Part shown: positions 43,228 through 53,169 of the stretch, one piece after another
Layout: each line of letters begins with the position of its first letter
How positions within the stretch are numbered: the first letter of the stretch is position 1
NCBI GenBank assembly: GCA_934436505.1
Contig: CAKSAP010000001.1
Location: 186,001 to 250,000, forward strand
Length of the DNA stretch: 64,000 nt
Source: an uncultured Eubacteriales bacterium
Lineage (GTDB): Bacteria > Bacillota > Clostridia > Oscillospirales > Acutalibacteraceae
Direction: 5' to 3'
Position numbers and translations under genes: made by a program
The notes under the pieces: generated by a model
Database searches by the model: none
Seen by the model: only the letters and a program-made list of their open reading frames with translations
What the model was told of the DNA's origin: nothing

Positions 43228-46200
43228 ATGAAAAGACGAATACTCAGTATCCTGCTCGCCCTTTGTATGATGATATGCCTTGTACCGACAAGCGTATTTG
43301 CCGAGGGAGAGACGAACAGAAAAGTTGAAACGGAACAGGAGCTTGTCAATGCACTGTCGGACGGCAGCGTGGACGTAATCACGTTGAAAAGTGACATTGA
43401 AATCGGCACTACCCTGACCGTTGACCGCAACGTTACATTGGATATTTACGGCTATATGCTTGAAATATCCGGAAAAGGCAGCGTTATCAGGATAAAAAGC
43501 GGCGGCCATCTGACGATAAAAGACAGCGACCCCACATCGACATACAAATTTACCCCCGACGCTAACGGACTGTGGAAGTGGGGCACAAGCGGCACAAAGA
43601 CGGTACACGGCGGCGTTATCTACGGCGGCACGGGAACGGTAATGGGCGATTATACTCTCGGCGGCGGTGTGTGCATTGAACACAACGGTCAACTGACTAT
43701 GACCGGCGGCAATATCGTCGGCTGTACTGCTACGGGTCCTGTTGCTTATGGCGGCGGTGTGTGCAACTACGGCAGCTTTACCATGACGGGCGGCAATATT
43801 ATCGGCTGTACTGCTGTAGGCTACGATAACAATAATGAAGATTCAAGTGCTTACGGCGGCGGTGTGTTCGTAAATGTCGTCGGACAGTTTGATATGAACG
43901 GCGGCAGCATCAGCGACTGTACGGCGGTAGCGTTGAGTGGACAGAGCGTTGCTTACGGCGGCGGAATCTTTGACGAAGGAACGCTCAACATCAGCGGCGA
44001 TGTGAGGGTCAGCGACTGCACGGCAGGCGGAACGGGCTCGGACGCTATGTATATTTACAGCAGCACGGTAAGCGGCGGCACATTCTGTGGCAGCGTTACA
44101 AACTGGGGTACAATCAGCGGCGGCACGTTCTATGACGGTGTTATGAATAACTACGGCACAATCTCGGGCGGTACGTTCTACGGCGGTATCGCTAATATAA
44201 ACGAGGGAACTGTTTCCGAAATAACCGTAACCTATCAGGTCAACGGTGCGGATTATGCCAAGCAAATCTTGCGAAGCGGCACAGCGGCAATAAAGCCTGA
44301 CGAGCCCACAAAGGACGGATATGCTTTTATCGGATGGTTTGACGGCGAAACCGAGCATGACTTTACGGCTCCCGTTACAAGCGACATTACGTTGACGGGC
44401 AAGTGGGCAAGGCTTTCCGATAAAACGGCGGACTTTACCGCTGCGGACGGCGGTGCGCAGGCAATAGCTCTGCTGAACGCTGCCAAAACAGGCTCAGAAG
44501 TCTCAACCTGGGACAGCACCACCAAGACACTCACGCTGAAGGGCATTTCTTTTGCTACCACGGCGACGATTGCGGTAAAGCTGCCCGACGGCACGACGGT
44601 TATCACGGCGGACGGCACGGAAAACCGAATTATCGGTGGCGGTGCAACGGTTTCGCAGGACGGCGGATATACAAATAGTATTTATATTTACGGAATTTAT
44701 GTCGAGGGTGCGCTGACGTTGCAGGGCGAAGCAAACGGCACGGGCAAGCTTTATGTAAGGTCCGGCAATCATATCAACAGCGACAACGCATGGACTTATA
44801 CCATTGGCGTTTATACGAAAGGCGACCTTGCGGTTAAAAGCGGCTCTATGACGGTGCAGGGCGGCAAAGCTACAAGCACCGAAGGCGGATTTTCCTACGG
44901 AGTTCGGATTAACAAGGGCGGCAATTTGTCAATCACGGGCGGAACACTTACTGCTGTCGGCGGAGAGTCGCTCAACATCAAGAATCCGAATGATGCCAAG
45001 AGCACGGTTTCCGTAGGCACAGACGTCGGTTACGGCAATATAACCGTTTCAGGCAGCGGTAAGCTTATTGCCGAAAACGTTCCGAGTATGGCAAGCGGCA
45101 GGCTTTCTTTCGGTGTGAATATGATAAACGGCGAGCTTACCGTGAAGGACAACGCCTCTGTATTTGCTTCATCAGGCTTCGCAATTCATATATTAAGCGG
45201 CAACCTGAAGCTTTCGGGCGGAAAGCTCCGTGCTTACACTGCTGCAGAGAACGGCAATGCCGTTACAGTTACGCAGGAGGGACGGGACAATGAATGCGGA
45301 TGTATCGAAATATCGGGCGGCGAATTCGATTGTGCAGGTAATATATATATGTACCAAATGAATCCCGGCGATATGGTTGGTCTGTTTTCGGTTATCGGCG
45401 GCAAGGCTACAGTCGGTCGAATTTACGGTACGAATAAGCTCTCTGTATCGAACGGAACGCTTGCAAGCGAACGAATCAATGCAAATGCAGTGGAGCTCAG
45501 CGGCGGCAGCCTGACAGTGCGTGAGCCTGTTTATAAGGATAAAGTTACAGATACATTCTATCCCTTCTCCGCCATTTCCTGCAAAAACCTGAACGTCAGC
45601 GGAGGAACGCTTGACGCATCATGGGACTGGGGCGAATATACGCCGATCGTGTTCCCGAAGGATAACGATTTAGGTTATGCACAGCCTTTAATAAATTTGT
45701 TTGACAATACCGCCTCAATCAGCGGCGGTACGGTCATATTAGATACCGTATGCACAGGAAATACGGCACTCAAGGCAAAAGCTCTCAAGCTTTCGGGAGG
45801 TATCGCAGGAAGCGGCTATACTAATGAGACCGATAGTGATACCTATATTCAATCGGACGGCAATACGCCCGTAAAATTTGCTGTACGTTCGGCAGATTAC
45901 AACAAGGTTGATGCGGCACTCGATAAGGCAAAAGCTTTGGACAGAAGTCTCTATAAGGACTTCTCAGCTGTTGATGCGGCAGTCAACGCTGTTGACCGTG
46001 GAAAGAATATTACCGAGCAGACAGAAGTTGACGCTATGGCAACGGCAATTGAAAATGCAATCGCCGCACTCGAATACAAGGCTGCGGACTATGGCAGGGT
46101 AGACGAAGCAATCACAAGGGCTAAAGCCTTAAACAAGTACGAATACAAGGATTTCTCGGCGGTTGAGGCGGCAGTCAATGCTGTTGACCGTGGAAAGAAT

Positions 46201-46416
46201 ATTACCGAGCAGGCGGAAGTTGACGCTATGGCAGCGGCTATTGAAAATGCTATCGCCGCACTCGAGAAAGTCTCTGCGGCTGTCAACCCGAGCGATAAAT
46301 CCCCCCGAACAGGCAACGCAAGCGACCTCGGTTTATGGATTGCTCTGCTGTTTGTCAGCGGCGGTGCGGCTGTCGGCATAACGCTTGTCGGCAGGAAGAA
46401 AAAACGGGCTGAATAA
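43228..46416 (+). CDS. Wall-anchored secreted beta-helix protein with FIVAR-like repeats
   Basis: 1,062 residues. Signal peptide 1-28 (ends TSVFA). Residues about 30-330 and 430-880 have repeated GGxxxMTGGNIxGC and LxLSGGxL strand-turn units, typical of a right-handed beta-helix. One InlB-type B repeat (about 330-395, TKDGYAFIGWFDGET) separates them. Residues about 890-1020 hold two nearly identical 64-residue FIVAR-like repeats (KDFSAVxAAVNAVDRGKNIT). The C-terminus is SPRTG, a hydrophobic span and RKKKRAE. Its signal peptide and sorting signal closely match those of the ubiquitin-like protein at DNA level. It is the last gene of the operon, with a terminator behind. Confidence 0.85.
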   Translation: MKRRILSILLALCMMICLVPTSVFAEGETNRKVETEQELVNALSDGSVDVITLKSDIEIGTTLTVDRNVTLDIYGYMLEISGKGSVIRIKSGGHLTIKDSDPTSTYKFTPDANGLWKWGTSGTKTVHGGVIYGGTGTVMGDYTLGGGVCIEHNGQLTMTGGNIVGCTATGPVAYGGGVCNYGSFTMTGGNIIGCTAVGYDNNNEDSSAYGGGVFVNVVGQFDMNGGSISDCTAVALSGQSVAYGGGIFDEGTLNISGDVRVSDCTAGGTGSDAMYIYSSTVSGGTFCGSVTNWGTISGGTFYDGVMNNYGTISGGTFYGGIANINEGTVSEITVTYQVNGADYAKQILRSGTAAIKPDEPTKDGYAFIGWFDGETEHDFTAPVTSDITLTGKWARLSDKTADFTAADGGAQAIALLNAAKTGSEVSTWDSTTKTLTLKGISFATTATIAVKLPDGTTVITADGTENRIIGGGATVSQDGGYTNSIYIYGIYVEGALTLQGEANGTGKLYVRSGNHINSDNAWTYTIGVYTKGDLAVKSGSMTVQGGKATSTEGGFSYGVRINKGGNLSITGGTLTAVGGESLNIKNPNDAKSTVSVGTDVGYGNITVSGSGKLIAENVPSMASGRLSFGVNMINGELTVKDNASVFASSGFAIHILSGNLKLSGGKLRAYTAAENGNAVTVTQEGRDNECGCIEISGGEFDCAGNIYMYQMNPGDMVGLFSVIGGKATVGRIYGTNKLSVSNGTLASERINANAVELSGGSLTVREPVYKDKVTDTFYPFSAISCKNLNVSGGTLDASWDWGEYTPIVFPKDNDLGYAQPLINLFDNTASISGGTVILDTVCTGNTALKAKALKLSGGIAGSGYTNETDSDTYIQSDGNTPVKFAVRSADYNKVDAALDKAKALDRSLYKDFSAVDAAVNAVDRGKNITEQTEVDAMATAIENAIAALEYKAADYGRVDEAITRAKALNKYEYKDFSAVEAAVNAVDRGKNITEQAEVDAMAAAIENAIAALEKVSAAVNPSDKSPRTGNASDLGLWIALLFVSGGAAVGITLVGRKKKRAE
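45976..46270 (+). repeat. 192-base direct repeat encoding FIVAR-like units
   Basis: The segment from 45976 recurs from 46168 (offset 192 bases, 64 codons), including a run of about 45 nearly identical bases. Recent in-frame duplication. Confidence 0.8.
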
Positions 46417-46448
46417 TTAAATGTTGACTTGCTCTTGCTTTGAGCAAG

Positions 46449-46480
46449 AAAAAAGCGTCGTAGAAATACGACGCTTTTTT
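46449..46480. terminator. Bidirectional terminator between surface operon and argF
   Basis: Fourteen-base-pair stem AAAAAAGCGTCGTA/TACGACGCTTTTTT with GAAA loop. Serves both converging operons. A second smaller hairpin (CTTGCTC/GAGCAAG) lies just before it. Confidence 0.95.
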
Positions 46481-46498
46481 TACATATTATTCGCAGTT

Positions 46499-47407
46499 TT
46501 ATTTTTCCATAAGAGCGACCATTACCGCCTTCTGAGCGTGGAGACGGTTTTCCGCCTCGTCGAAAATCTCGTTTGCGTGCGCTTCAAATACCTCGGCGGT
46601 TATTTCCTCGCCACGGTGAGCAGGCAGGCAATGCTGAACCATGCAACCGCTGTTTGCAACCGAGAGCAATTTCTCGTTGACTTGATATTTTCCGCCGAAC
46701 ACGGCTTTACGCTGTTCCGATTCGCCCTCTTGTCCCATAGATGCCCAAACATCCGTGAAAATAACGTCTGCACCCTCGGCAGCGTCCATAGGCTCTGTGA
46801 ACATTGAAAATTCTGCGTGCTTTTCGGCAAAGTCAAGCACACGGCTGTCGGGCTTGTAGCCGTCTGGGCAAGCAACAGATACCGTCATACCCGTTTTGAG
46901 TCCGCCGACGATAAGCGAATTTGCCATATTGTTGCCGTCTCCGATATAGCACATTTTAAGTCCGTCAAGATGACTCTTGTGTTCGCGCACGGTCATTAAA
47001 TCCGCAAGCACCTGACATGGATGGCAAAAATCGGTAAGTCCGTTGATTATCGGAATAGAGCCGTACTCTGCAAGAGCCTCGACCTCGGATTGCTCAAAGG
47101 TTCTTATCATAATACCGTCGATATAGCGTGACAAAACTCTTGCGGTGTCCTGTATCGGCTCGCCACGTCCGATTTGCAGGTCACGGTTTGAAAGGAAAAG
47201 TGCCTGACCGCCGAGCTGATACATACCTGTTTCAAAGGAAACCCTTGTTCTTGTAGAGGATTTCTGGAATATCATACCGAGAGTCTGACCCTCAAGCCTT
47301 TTGTGAGATATGCCGTGCTTGTTTTCATATTTAAGCTGGTCGGCAAGATTGAGAAGCTCCGATATTTCGTCAGGAGTGACGGATAAAAGACTTAATAAAT
47401 GATTCAT
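46499..47407 (-). CDS. argF: Ornithine carbamoyltransferase
   Basis: 302-residue enzyme joining ornithine and carbamoyl phosphate to citrulline. Carbamoyl phosphate site QKSSTRTRVSFE, ornithine loop DVWASMGQE, and HCLPAHRGEEI with the catalytic Cys. It is the last gene of the arginine operon on this strand. Confidence 0.97.
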   Translation of the reverse strand: MNHLLSLLSVTPDEISELLNLADQLKYENKHGISHKRLEGQTLGMIFQKSSTRTRVSFETGMYQLGGQALFLSNRDLQIGRGEPIQDTARVLSRYIDGIMIRTFEQSEVEALAEYGSIPIINGLTDFCHPCQVLADLMTVREHKSHLDGLKMCYIGDGNNMANSLIVGGLKTGMTVSVACPDGYKPDSRVLDFAEKHAEFSMFTEPMDAAEGADVIFTDVWASMGQEGESEQRKAVFGGKYQVNEKLLSVANSGCMVQHCLPAHRGEEITAEVFEAHANEIFDEAENRLHAQKAVMVALMEK

Positions 47408-47479
47408 TGTGTTTACCTTACCTTTTCTGCTACAAATTTGATATGCTTTTCTGCCTGTAGCCGAGCAGAAGCAATATAT

Positions 47480-48652
47480 TTATTCGGCAAGGACGTTTTT
47501 AAGGATTTCAAGACCCTTGTCAATTTTGTTTTTTGTTACGGTAAGCGGAGGGAGCATACGCAGCGACTGCTTAGCCGTCAAGATAAGAAGTCCGCTTTCA
47601 ACACAGCGTGCTGCGACGTCGGCTGCCTTTTTCGTTTTCAGGTCAATGCCTATCATAAGTCCCATTCCACGCACCTCGGAAACGTCGTTAAAGGCGATAA
47701 CCTTATCTTTTATGTATTCGCCCTTTTCACGGACGGATTTCAAAAATTCGCCGTCAATGCGGTTGAGAATTTCAATCGCACCCGCCAAAACAACGGGATT
47801 TCCGCCGAAGGTCGTGCCGTGTGTGCCTGCTGTCAGGGTGCTTCCGAATTTCTCCGTTGCAAGACACGCTCCGACAGGCAGTCCGCCGCCGAGCCCCTTT
47901 GCCGAGGTAAGCACGTCGGGCTTTACGCCGATATTTTCCCAAGCGTAGAGCTTGCCCGTTCTGCCGACGCCCGTCTGCACCTCGTCGAATATCAATATTA
48001 TATCATTTTCGTCGCAAAGCTGCCTTATATATTTTATGTAATCGCTCGGAGTTATCAAAACTCCGCCCTCGCCTTGAATTACCTCTAAAATCACGGCGCA
48101 AACCGTTCCGTCCAAAAGCTCTGAAAACGCCTCTTTATTGCCGACCTCGGCATATTTGAAGCCGTCAACAAACGGCATAAAAAACTTGTGATAGTGCTCC
48201 TGTCCCGTAGCGGTTATGGTCGCCATAGTTCTGCCGTGAAAGGAATTTACAAGCGAGATTATCGTGCTGCGGTTTTCTCCGTATCGGTCATAGCTGTATT
48301 TTCGGGCGAGCTTTATTGCACACTCGTTTGCTTCTGCGCCCGAATTGCAAAAAAGCACCTTGTCAAATCCGCTTTTTTCACAGAGCAATTTTGCCGCAGC
48401 GGCAACAGTCTCGTTGTAATAGAGATTTGACGTATGCTGAATTTTTTCTATCTGCTGTGTAACGGCATTTTTCCAGCCGTCATCATTCACACCGAAAATA
48501 TTTACGCCTATTCCTGAAGTAAAATCGATAATTTCTCTGCCGTCCGAAGCGGTCAGGGTTGCGTTTTTACCGCTTGCCAACGCAACGGGAAAATGGTTGT
48601 ATGTAGGCATCAAATATTTATCTGAAATGCTTTTGATTTCATTAAAATCCAT
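47480..48652 (-). CDS. argD: Acetylornithine aminotransferase
   Basis: 390-residue pyridoxal-phosphate class III aminotransferase converting N-acetylglutamate semialdehyde to N-acetylornithine. Features: FCNSGAEANECAIKLAR, FDEVQTGVGRTG, cofactor Lys in LTSAKGLGGGLP, and HGTTFGGNPV. It is placed between argB and argF. Confidence 0.96.
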   Translation of the reverse strand: MDFNEIKSISDKYLMPTYNHFPVALASGKNATLTASDGREIIDFTSGIGVNIFGVNDDGWKNAVTQQIEKIQHTSNLYYNETVAAAAKLLCEKSGFDKVLFCNSGAEANECAIKLARKYSYDRYGENRSTIISLVNSFHGRTMATITATGQEHYHKFFMPFVDGFKYAEVGNKEAFSELLDGTVCAVILEVIQGEGGVLITPSDYIKYIRQLCDENDIILIFDEVQTGVGRTGKLYAWENIGVKPDVLTSAKGLGGGLPVGACLATEKFGSTLTAGTHGTTFGGNPVVLAGAIEILNRIDGEFLKSVREKGEYIKDKVIAFNDVSEVRGMGLMIGIDLKTKKAADVAARCVESGLLILTAKQSLRMLPPLTVTKNKIDKGLEILKNVLAE

Positions 48653-48678
48653 TTTATCAGTCCTTAAAACAGAATATT

Positions 48679-49545
48679 TTATCCGTGAAACATTGTGCCG
48701 AAGCCCTCGTCCGTAAACAACTCCATAAGAATTGAATGGGGAATACGTCCGTCGATTATGTTCGTTTGAAGAACGCCTCTGCGGACAGCCTCAACACAGC
48801 AGTCGATTTTCGGAATCATACCGCCTGAAATAACGCCTTGAGCTTTGAGGGAGGGAATTTCGGAAACCTGAACATCGTGAATTAAGGTCGATTCGTCATC
48901 TTTATCCATCAACAAACCGCTTATGTCGGTCATAAGCAGCAGCTTTTCCGCATGGAGTGCAGCCGCCAAGGATGCTGCGGCGGTATCTGCGTTTATATTG
49001 TAAACCTCGCCGTTTTCGCCTGTCGCAACAGAGGAAACGACGGGAATGTACTCGTTTTCAAGAGTGTAGCTTATAACATCCGTGTTGATTTCGGTTATCT
49101 CGCCGACAAAGCCGATATCCGCTTTTGTGTATTTGCGAGCCTTAATCATATCGCCGTCAAGTCCGCAAAGTCCTATCGCTTTTCCGCCGTGCTTTGAGAT
49201 GAGCTGAACCAAATGCTTGTTTACCTTGCCTGCCAGCACCATTTGAACAACGTCTATCGTCTCCTTGTCGGTGTAACGCAAGCCGTCAACGAAGCGGCTT
49301 TCCTTGCCGATACGGTTGAGCATTTCCGATATTTCGGGACCGCCGCCGTGAACGAGCACAACGTTTACGCCGACAGAGCGAAGAAGAACTATATCGGTCA
49401 TTACGGCGTCACGGAGTTCCTCATTTATCATGGCATTTCCGCCGTATTTTATTACGACTGTTTTGTTTTGATATTTTTGAATATAGGGTAACGCCTGAAC
49501 AAGAATTTCAGAGCGTTCGGAATTTGATATATTTGATATTTCCAT
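48679..49545 (-). CDS. argB: Acetylglutamate kinase
   Basis: 288-residue amino-acid kinase phosphorylating N-acetylglutamate. VIKYGGNAM at the N-terminus, VLVHGGGPEI, and LMTDISGLL late. The N-terminal extension of about 25 residues is typical of arginine-inhibited forms, so feedback inhibition is likely (inference from family). Confidence 0.96.
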   Translation of the reverse strand: MEISNISNSERSEILVQALPYIQKYQNKTVVIKYGGNAMINEELRDAVMTDIVLLRSVGVNVVLVHGGGPEISEMLNRIGKESRFVDGLRYTDKETIDVVQMVLAGKVNKHLVQLISKHGGKAIGLCGLDGDMIKARKYTKADIGFVGEITEINTDVISYTLENEYIPVVSSVATGENGEVYNINADTAAASLAAALHAEKLLLMTDISGLLMDKDDESTLIHDVQVSEIPSLKAQGVISGGMIPKIDCCVEAVRRGVLQTNIIDGRIPHSILMELFTDEGFGTMFHG

Positions 49546-49581
49546 ATTTTTCTCCTAAATCACTATGCTTTTCAGTAAGCA

Positions 49582-50802
49582 TCAGGTGCGGTAATCGCCG
49601 TTGATTTTAACGTAATCGTATGTTAAATCACAGCCGTAAGCAGTTGCGCAGGAAGCTCCCGATTTCAAATCGACAAGAATATAAACCTCGTCGCAGGACA
49701 AGACCTTTTTTGCAAGCTCTTCGGAAAAATCTATTCCCGAGCCGTCCTTGCAAACCTCGATTTCGCCGCCGTCGGAGCTGAATTTAACGTCAACCCTGTG
49801 AACATCTATATCTACGCCGCTGTAACCGAGAGCGCAGAGAATTCTGCCCCAGTTTGCATCTGAGCCGAACATTGCCGCCTTTACAAGCGATGAGCAAATA
49901 ACAGCTTTCGCACAGGTTTTTGCGGTTTTAACATCGGAAGCACCCGTCACAACACATTCAACAAGCTTTGTTGCACCCTCGCCGTCCTTTGCCATCAGCT
50001 TTACAAGCTTTTCGCAAATTGACGAAAGTGCCAAAGTAAACGTGCGGTAATCGTCGTTTTTCTCCGTTATTCTTTCATTTTCGCAAAGACCCGACGCCAA
50101 AATCGCCACCGTGTCATTTGTGGAGGTGTCGCCGTCTACCGAAAGCATATTAAAGCTGTCCGCAACGACTTCGAGAAGTGAGCTTTTGAGCATTTCCGAG
50201 GAAATATTCGCATCCGTGGTTATGAAAGCAAGCATTGTCGCCATATTCGGATGAATCATACCGCTTCCCTTTGAAATTGCGCCTATATGACAGAGCTTAC
50301 CCCCGAGTGTAAATTCGCAGGCAAACTCCTTTTTTACGGTGTCGGTGGTCATTATAGCGTTTGCCGCCGAGTCCGAGCCGTTTTTGTTAAGTCCCGAAAC
50401 AAGCTCGTTTATACCGTTTTTTACAGGCTCTAAATCAAGCGGCTGTCCGATAACGCCGGTAGATGCGACTATTATATCGCTTTTTGAAATTCCGAGGGCA
50501 TTGGCGGTAATTTCGCACATTCCCTCCGCCTTTTCAATTCCGTCTGCGTTGCAGGTGTTTGCAATTCCGCTGTTACAGACAACGGCTCTTGCCTTGCCGT
50601 CGCTTATATTGTTTTTTGTGACGGTTATCGGTGCTCCGCAAACAAGATTTTGAGTGTAAACCGCCGCAGTATCACATTCCTTTTCGCAGAAAATAAGTGC
50701 GAGGTCCTTTTTATCCTTGCTTTTGCGAATACCGCAATGTATTCCGTTAGCCGTAAAGCCTTTCGGCGCAGTAACGCCGCCGTCTGTGAATTTAATATCC
50801 AT
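49582..50802 (-). CDS. argJ: Bifunctional ornithine acetyltransferase / N-acetylglutamate synthase
   Basis: 406 residues. The self-cleavage site is in IHPNMATMLAFI, where Thr of the ATML motif becomes the new N-terminal nucleophile. It transfers the acetyl group from N-acetylornithine to glutamate, closing the acetyl cycle. No argA or argE is in the operon, which fits this recycling route; whether it also uses acetyl-CoA is not visible. Confidence 0.96.
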   Translation of the reverse strand: MDIKFTDGGVTAPKGFTANGIHCGIRKSKDKKDLALIFCEKECDTAAVYTQNLVCGAPITVTKNNISDGKARAVVCNSGIANTCNADGIEKAEGMCEITANALGISKSDIIVASTGVIGQPLDLEPVKNGINELVSGLNKNGSDSAANAIMTTDTVKKEFACEFTLGGKLCHIGAISKGSGMIHPNMATMLAFITTDANISSEMLKSSLLEVVADSFNMLSVDGDTSTNDTVAILASGLCENERITEKNDDYRTFTLALSSICEKLVKLMAKDGEGATKLVECVVTGASDVKTAKTCAKAVICSSLVKAAMFGSDANWGRILCALGYSGVDIDVHRVDVKFSSDGGEIEVCKDGSGIDFSEELAKKVLSCDEVYILVDLKSGASCATAYGCDLTYDYVKINGDYRT

Positions 50803-50818
50803 ATATTTTTCCTTTTAC

Positions 50819-51751
50819 TTATAAATCTAATTTATATTCGGGCGGTAAGCCCATAACTATATTCATACATTCGAGAGCCGCACCCGAAGCGCCCTTTCCG
50901 AGGTTGTCGTAGACGGCTGTCAAAAGTATTCTGTCGTCATTACCCGCTACGGCAATATCCATACTGTCAAGCTCCGCTTTTGAATTTGAAGCTATAAATC
51001 CGCCGTTGTCCACCGAGTCCGTGTATTTGACTATCGGCGAATTGTATTTTGCACGGTAAACCGATTTTATATCGGCAACGGTTTTTCCGCTGTTGAGCTG
51101 CGATTTGAATATCGGCACGGTAACAAGCATACCGCTGTAATAATTGCATATGTACGGGCAAAATATCGGCGTAACGGAAAGACCCGATATTTTTTTCATT
51201 TCCTTTAAGTGCTTATGCTCCTGAGTTAAAGCATATTCCCTCGGAGAACAAAGCTCTAAGGGAATTTCGTCATTTTCATAAAGTGCTATGCCCTTTTTTC
51301 CGGCTCCGCTGTAGCCTGACATTGCGTGACAATAAAAATTGCAATCGGGGGAGACGATATTGTTGTCAATCAGCGGCTTTACAAGTGCGATAAATCCGCT
51401 TGCATAGCAGCCGGGGGAGGCAATGCGCTTTGACGAGGCGATTTTTTCAAAGCCGTTTTCGAATATTTCGGGGAAGCCATATGTCCAACCGTCGCTTGTT
51501 CTGTGTGCGGTCGAGGTGTCGATTATAACCGTGTCGCAGTCCGAAGCAAGATCAGCCGCTTCGATCGCCGCAGCATCGGGGAGACAAAGGAACGCAATAT
51601 CCGCATCGCAGATTGCCTGCTTTCTTGCGGCTGCGTCCTTTCTAAGCTCGTCGGGGACGGTTATAAGCTCAATGTCGTCTCTTTTTTTAAGTCGGTCAAA
51701 TATTTTTAAGCCCGTAGTGCCTTGACTTCCGTCGATAAATACCTTTGTCAT
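50819..51751 (-). CDS. argC: N-acetyl-gamma-glutamyl-phosphate reductase (short type)
   Basis: 310-residue NADPH-dependent reductase of the shorter type-2 ArgC form. N-terminal Rossmann start KVFIDGSQGTTGLKIFDRL, catalytic Cys in ASPGCYASGF, and CHAMSGYSGAGKKG. The argJ start is 17 bases downstream; argH lies immediately upstream. Confidence 0.95.
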   Translation of the reverse strand: MTKVFIDGSQGTTGLKIFDRLKKRDDIELITVPDELRKDAAARKQAICDADIAFLCLPDAAAIEAADLASDCDTVIIDTSTAHRTSDGWTYGFPEIFENGFEKIASSKRIASPGCYASGFIALVKPLIDNNIVSPDCNFYCHAMSGYSGAGKKGIALYENDEIPLELCSPREYALTQEHKHLKEMKKISGLSVTPIFCPYICNYYSGMLVTVPIFKSQLNSGKTVADIKSVYRAKYNSPIVKYTDSVDNGGFIASNSKAELDSMDIAVAGNDDRILLTAVYDNLGKGASGAALECMNIVMGLPPEYKLDL

Positions 51752-51755
51752 ATTT

Positions 51756-53129
51756 TTATTCCTTTAACAGCTGTTTGATTCTTTTTGCCTCTTTAAGCAC
51801 ATTCTGCGGCGCAGGTCCGCCGAGAGAGGTTCTGCCGTTTACGCATTTGTCGAGGTTTATCGCATCGTAAACGCCGTCGTCGAACAGGTCGCAGATTTTC
51901 TGATATTCCTCTAACGGGAGAGTTTCGAGAGTTGAGCCCTTTTTGATACACAGAGCCACGATTTCGCCCGTCGCCTTATATGCGTCACGGAACGGTAAGC
52001 CCTTGCCGACAAGATAATCGGCACAATCGGTGGCGTTAATAAATCCGCCTGCCGCAGCCTTACGCATATTATCGGGCAAAGCCGTCATGGTGTCAAGCAT
52101 GGGGATAAAGGTTGTAAGGCAGATTTTTACGGTATCGAAGGCGTCAAAGATTGCCTCCTTATCCTCCTGCATATCCTTGTTATAAGCAAGCGGCAAGCCC
52201 TTCATCATTGTAAGAAGTGTTGTCAGATCGCCGAAAACACGACCTGCTTTTCCACGGATAAGCTCTGTAATATCGGGATTTTTCTTTTGCGGCATTATTG
52301 ACGAGCCCGTAGAAAAAGCGTCGTCAAGCTCTACAAATTTGAATTCCCATGAGCACCAGAGGATTATCTCCTCGGAAAAACGTGAGAGGTGCACCATAAG
52401 TATCGACAGCACCGACGCAAGCTCCATACAAAAATCCCTGTCCGATACGCCGTCGAGCGAATTTGACATAGGAGCCGTAAAGCCGAGAGCCTCCGAGGTC
52501 ATATTTCTGTCAATATTATATGTTGTTCCAGCAAGCGCACAAGAGCCGAGGGGGCAGTAGTTCATTCTTGCTTTTGCAGCTTTCAAACGGTCACGGTCAC
52601 GAAGCAGCATTTCCGCATACGCCAAAAGATGGTGTCCGAAGGTTATCGGCTGTGCACGCTGCATATGCGTATATCCCGGCATAACGGCATCGGAATATTT
52701 TTCGGCTTTTTCGCAAAGCACCTTTATCAAATCCGTTATCAACGCATATACGCTGTCACATTCCTTGCGAAGATAAAGCCTTATATCAAGCGCAACCTGA
52801 TCGTTCCTGCTGCGTGCGGTGTGAAGCCTCTTGCCTGCCGAGCCGATACGTTTTGTAAGCTCTCCCTCAACAAAGGTGTGAATGTCCTCTGAATTCGGGT
52901 CGATTTCCAAAGCGCCGCTTTCAATTTCGGACTTTATGGCGTTTAATCCGTCAACGATTTTAGCGAGGTCGTCGGGTGAGATTATGCCTTGAGCGCAAAG
53001 CATAGACGAATGTGCTATGCTGCCTTCTATGTCCTCCTTATACATTCTGCTGTCGAATGCGATCGATGAATTAAAGTCGTTTGTTTTGGGATCTAAAGTT
53101 TTTTGAAATCTACCCTGCCAAAGTTGCAT
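51756..53129 (-). CDS. argH: Argininosuccinate lyase
   Basis: 457-residue fumarase-superfamily enzyme releasing arginine and fumarate. Start LWQGRFQKTLDPKTNDFNSSI, HTARSRNDQVALD, TPGYTHMQRAQP-like PGYTHMQRAQP, and the catalytic loop GSSIMPQKKNPD. Confidence 0.97.
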   Translation of the reverse strand: MQLWQGRFQKTLDPKTNDFNSSIAFDSRMYKEDIEGSIAHSSMLCAQGIISPDDLAKIVDGLNAIKSEIESGALEIDPNSEDIHTFVEGELTKRIGSAGKRLHTARSRNDQVALDIRLYLRKECDSVYALITDLIKVLCEKAEKYSDAVMPGYTHMQRAQPITFGHHLLAYAEMLLRDRDRLKAAKARMNYCPLGSCALAGTTYNIDRNMTSEALGFTAPMSNSLDGVSDRDFCMELASVLSILMVHLSRFSEEIILWCSWEFKFVELDDAFSTGSSIMPQKKNPDITELIRGKAGRVFGDLTTLLTMMKGLPLAYNKDMQEDKEAIFDAFDTVKICLTTFIPMLDTMTALPDNMRKAAAGGFINATDCADYLVGKGLPFRDAYKATGEIVALCIKKGSTLETLPLEEYQKICDLFDDGVYDAINLDKCVNGRTSLGGPAPQNVLKEAKRIKQLLKE

Positions 53130-53169
53130 TTTATTACTCCTGTCACGCCTTTATTTACTGAATTTGCGA

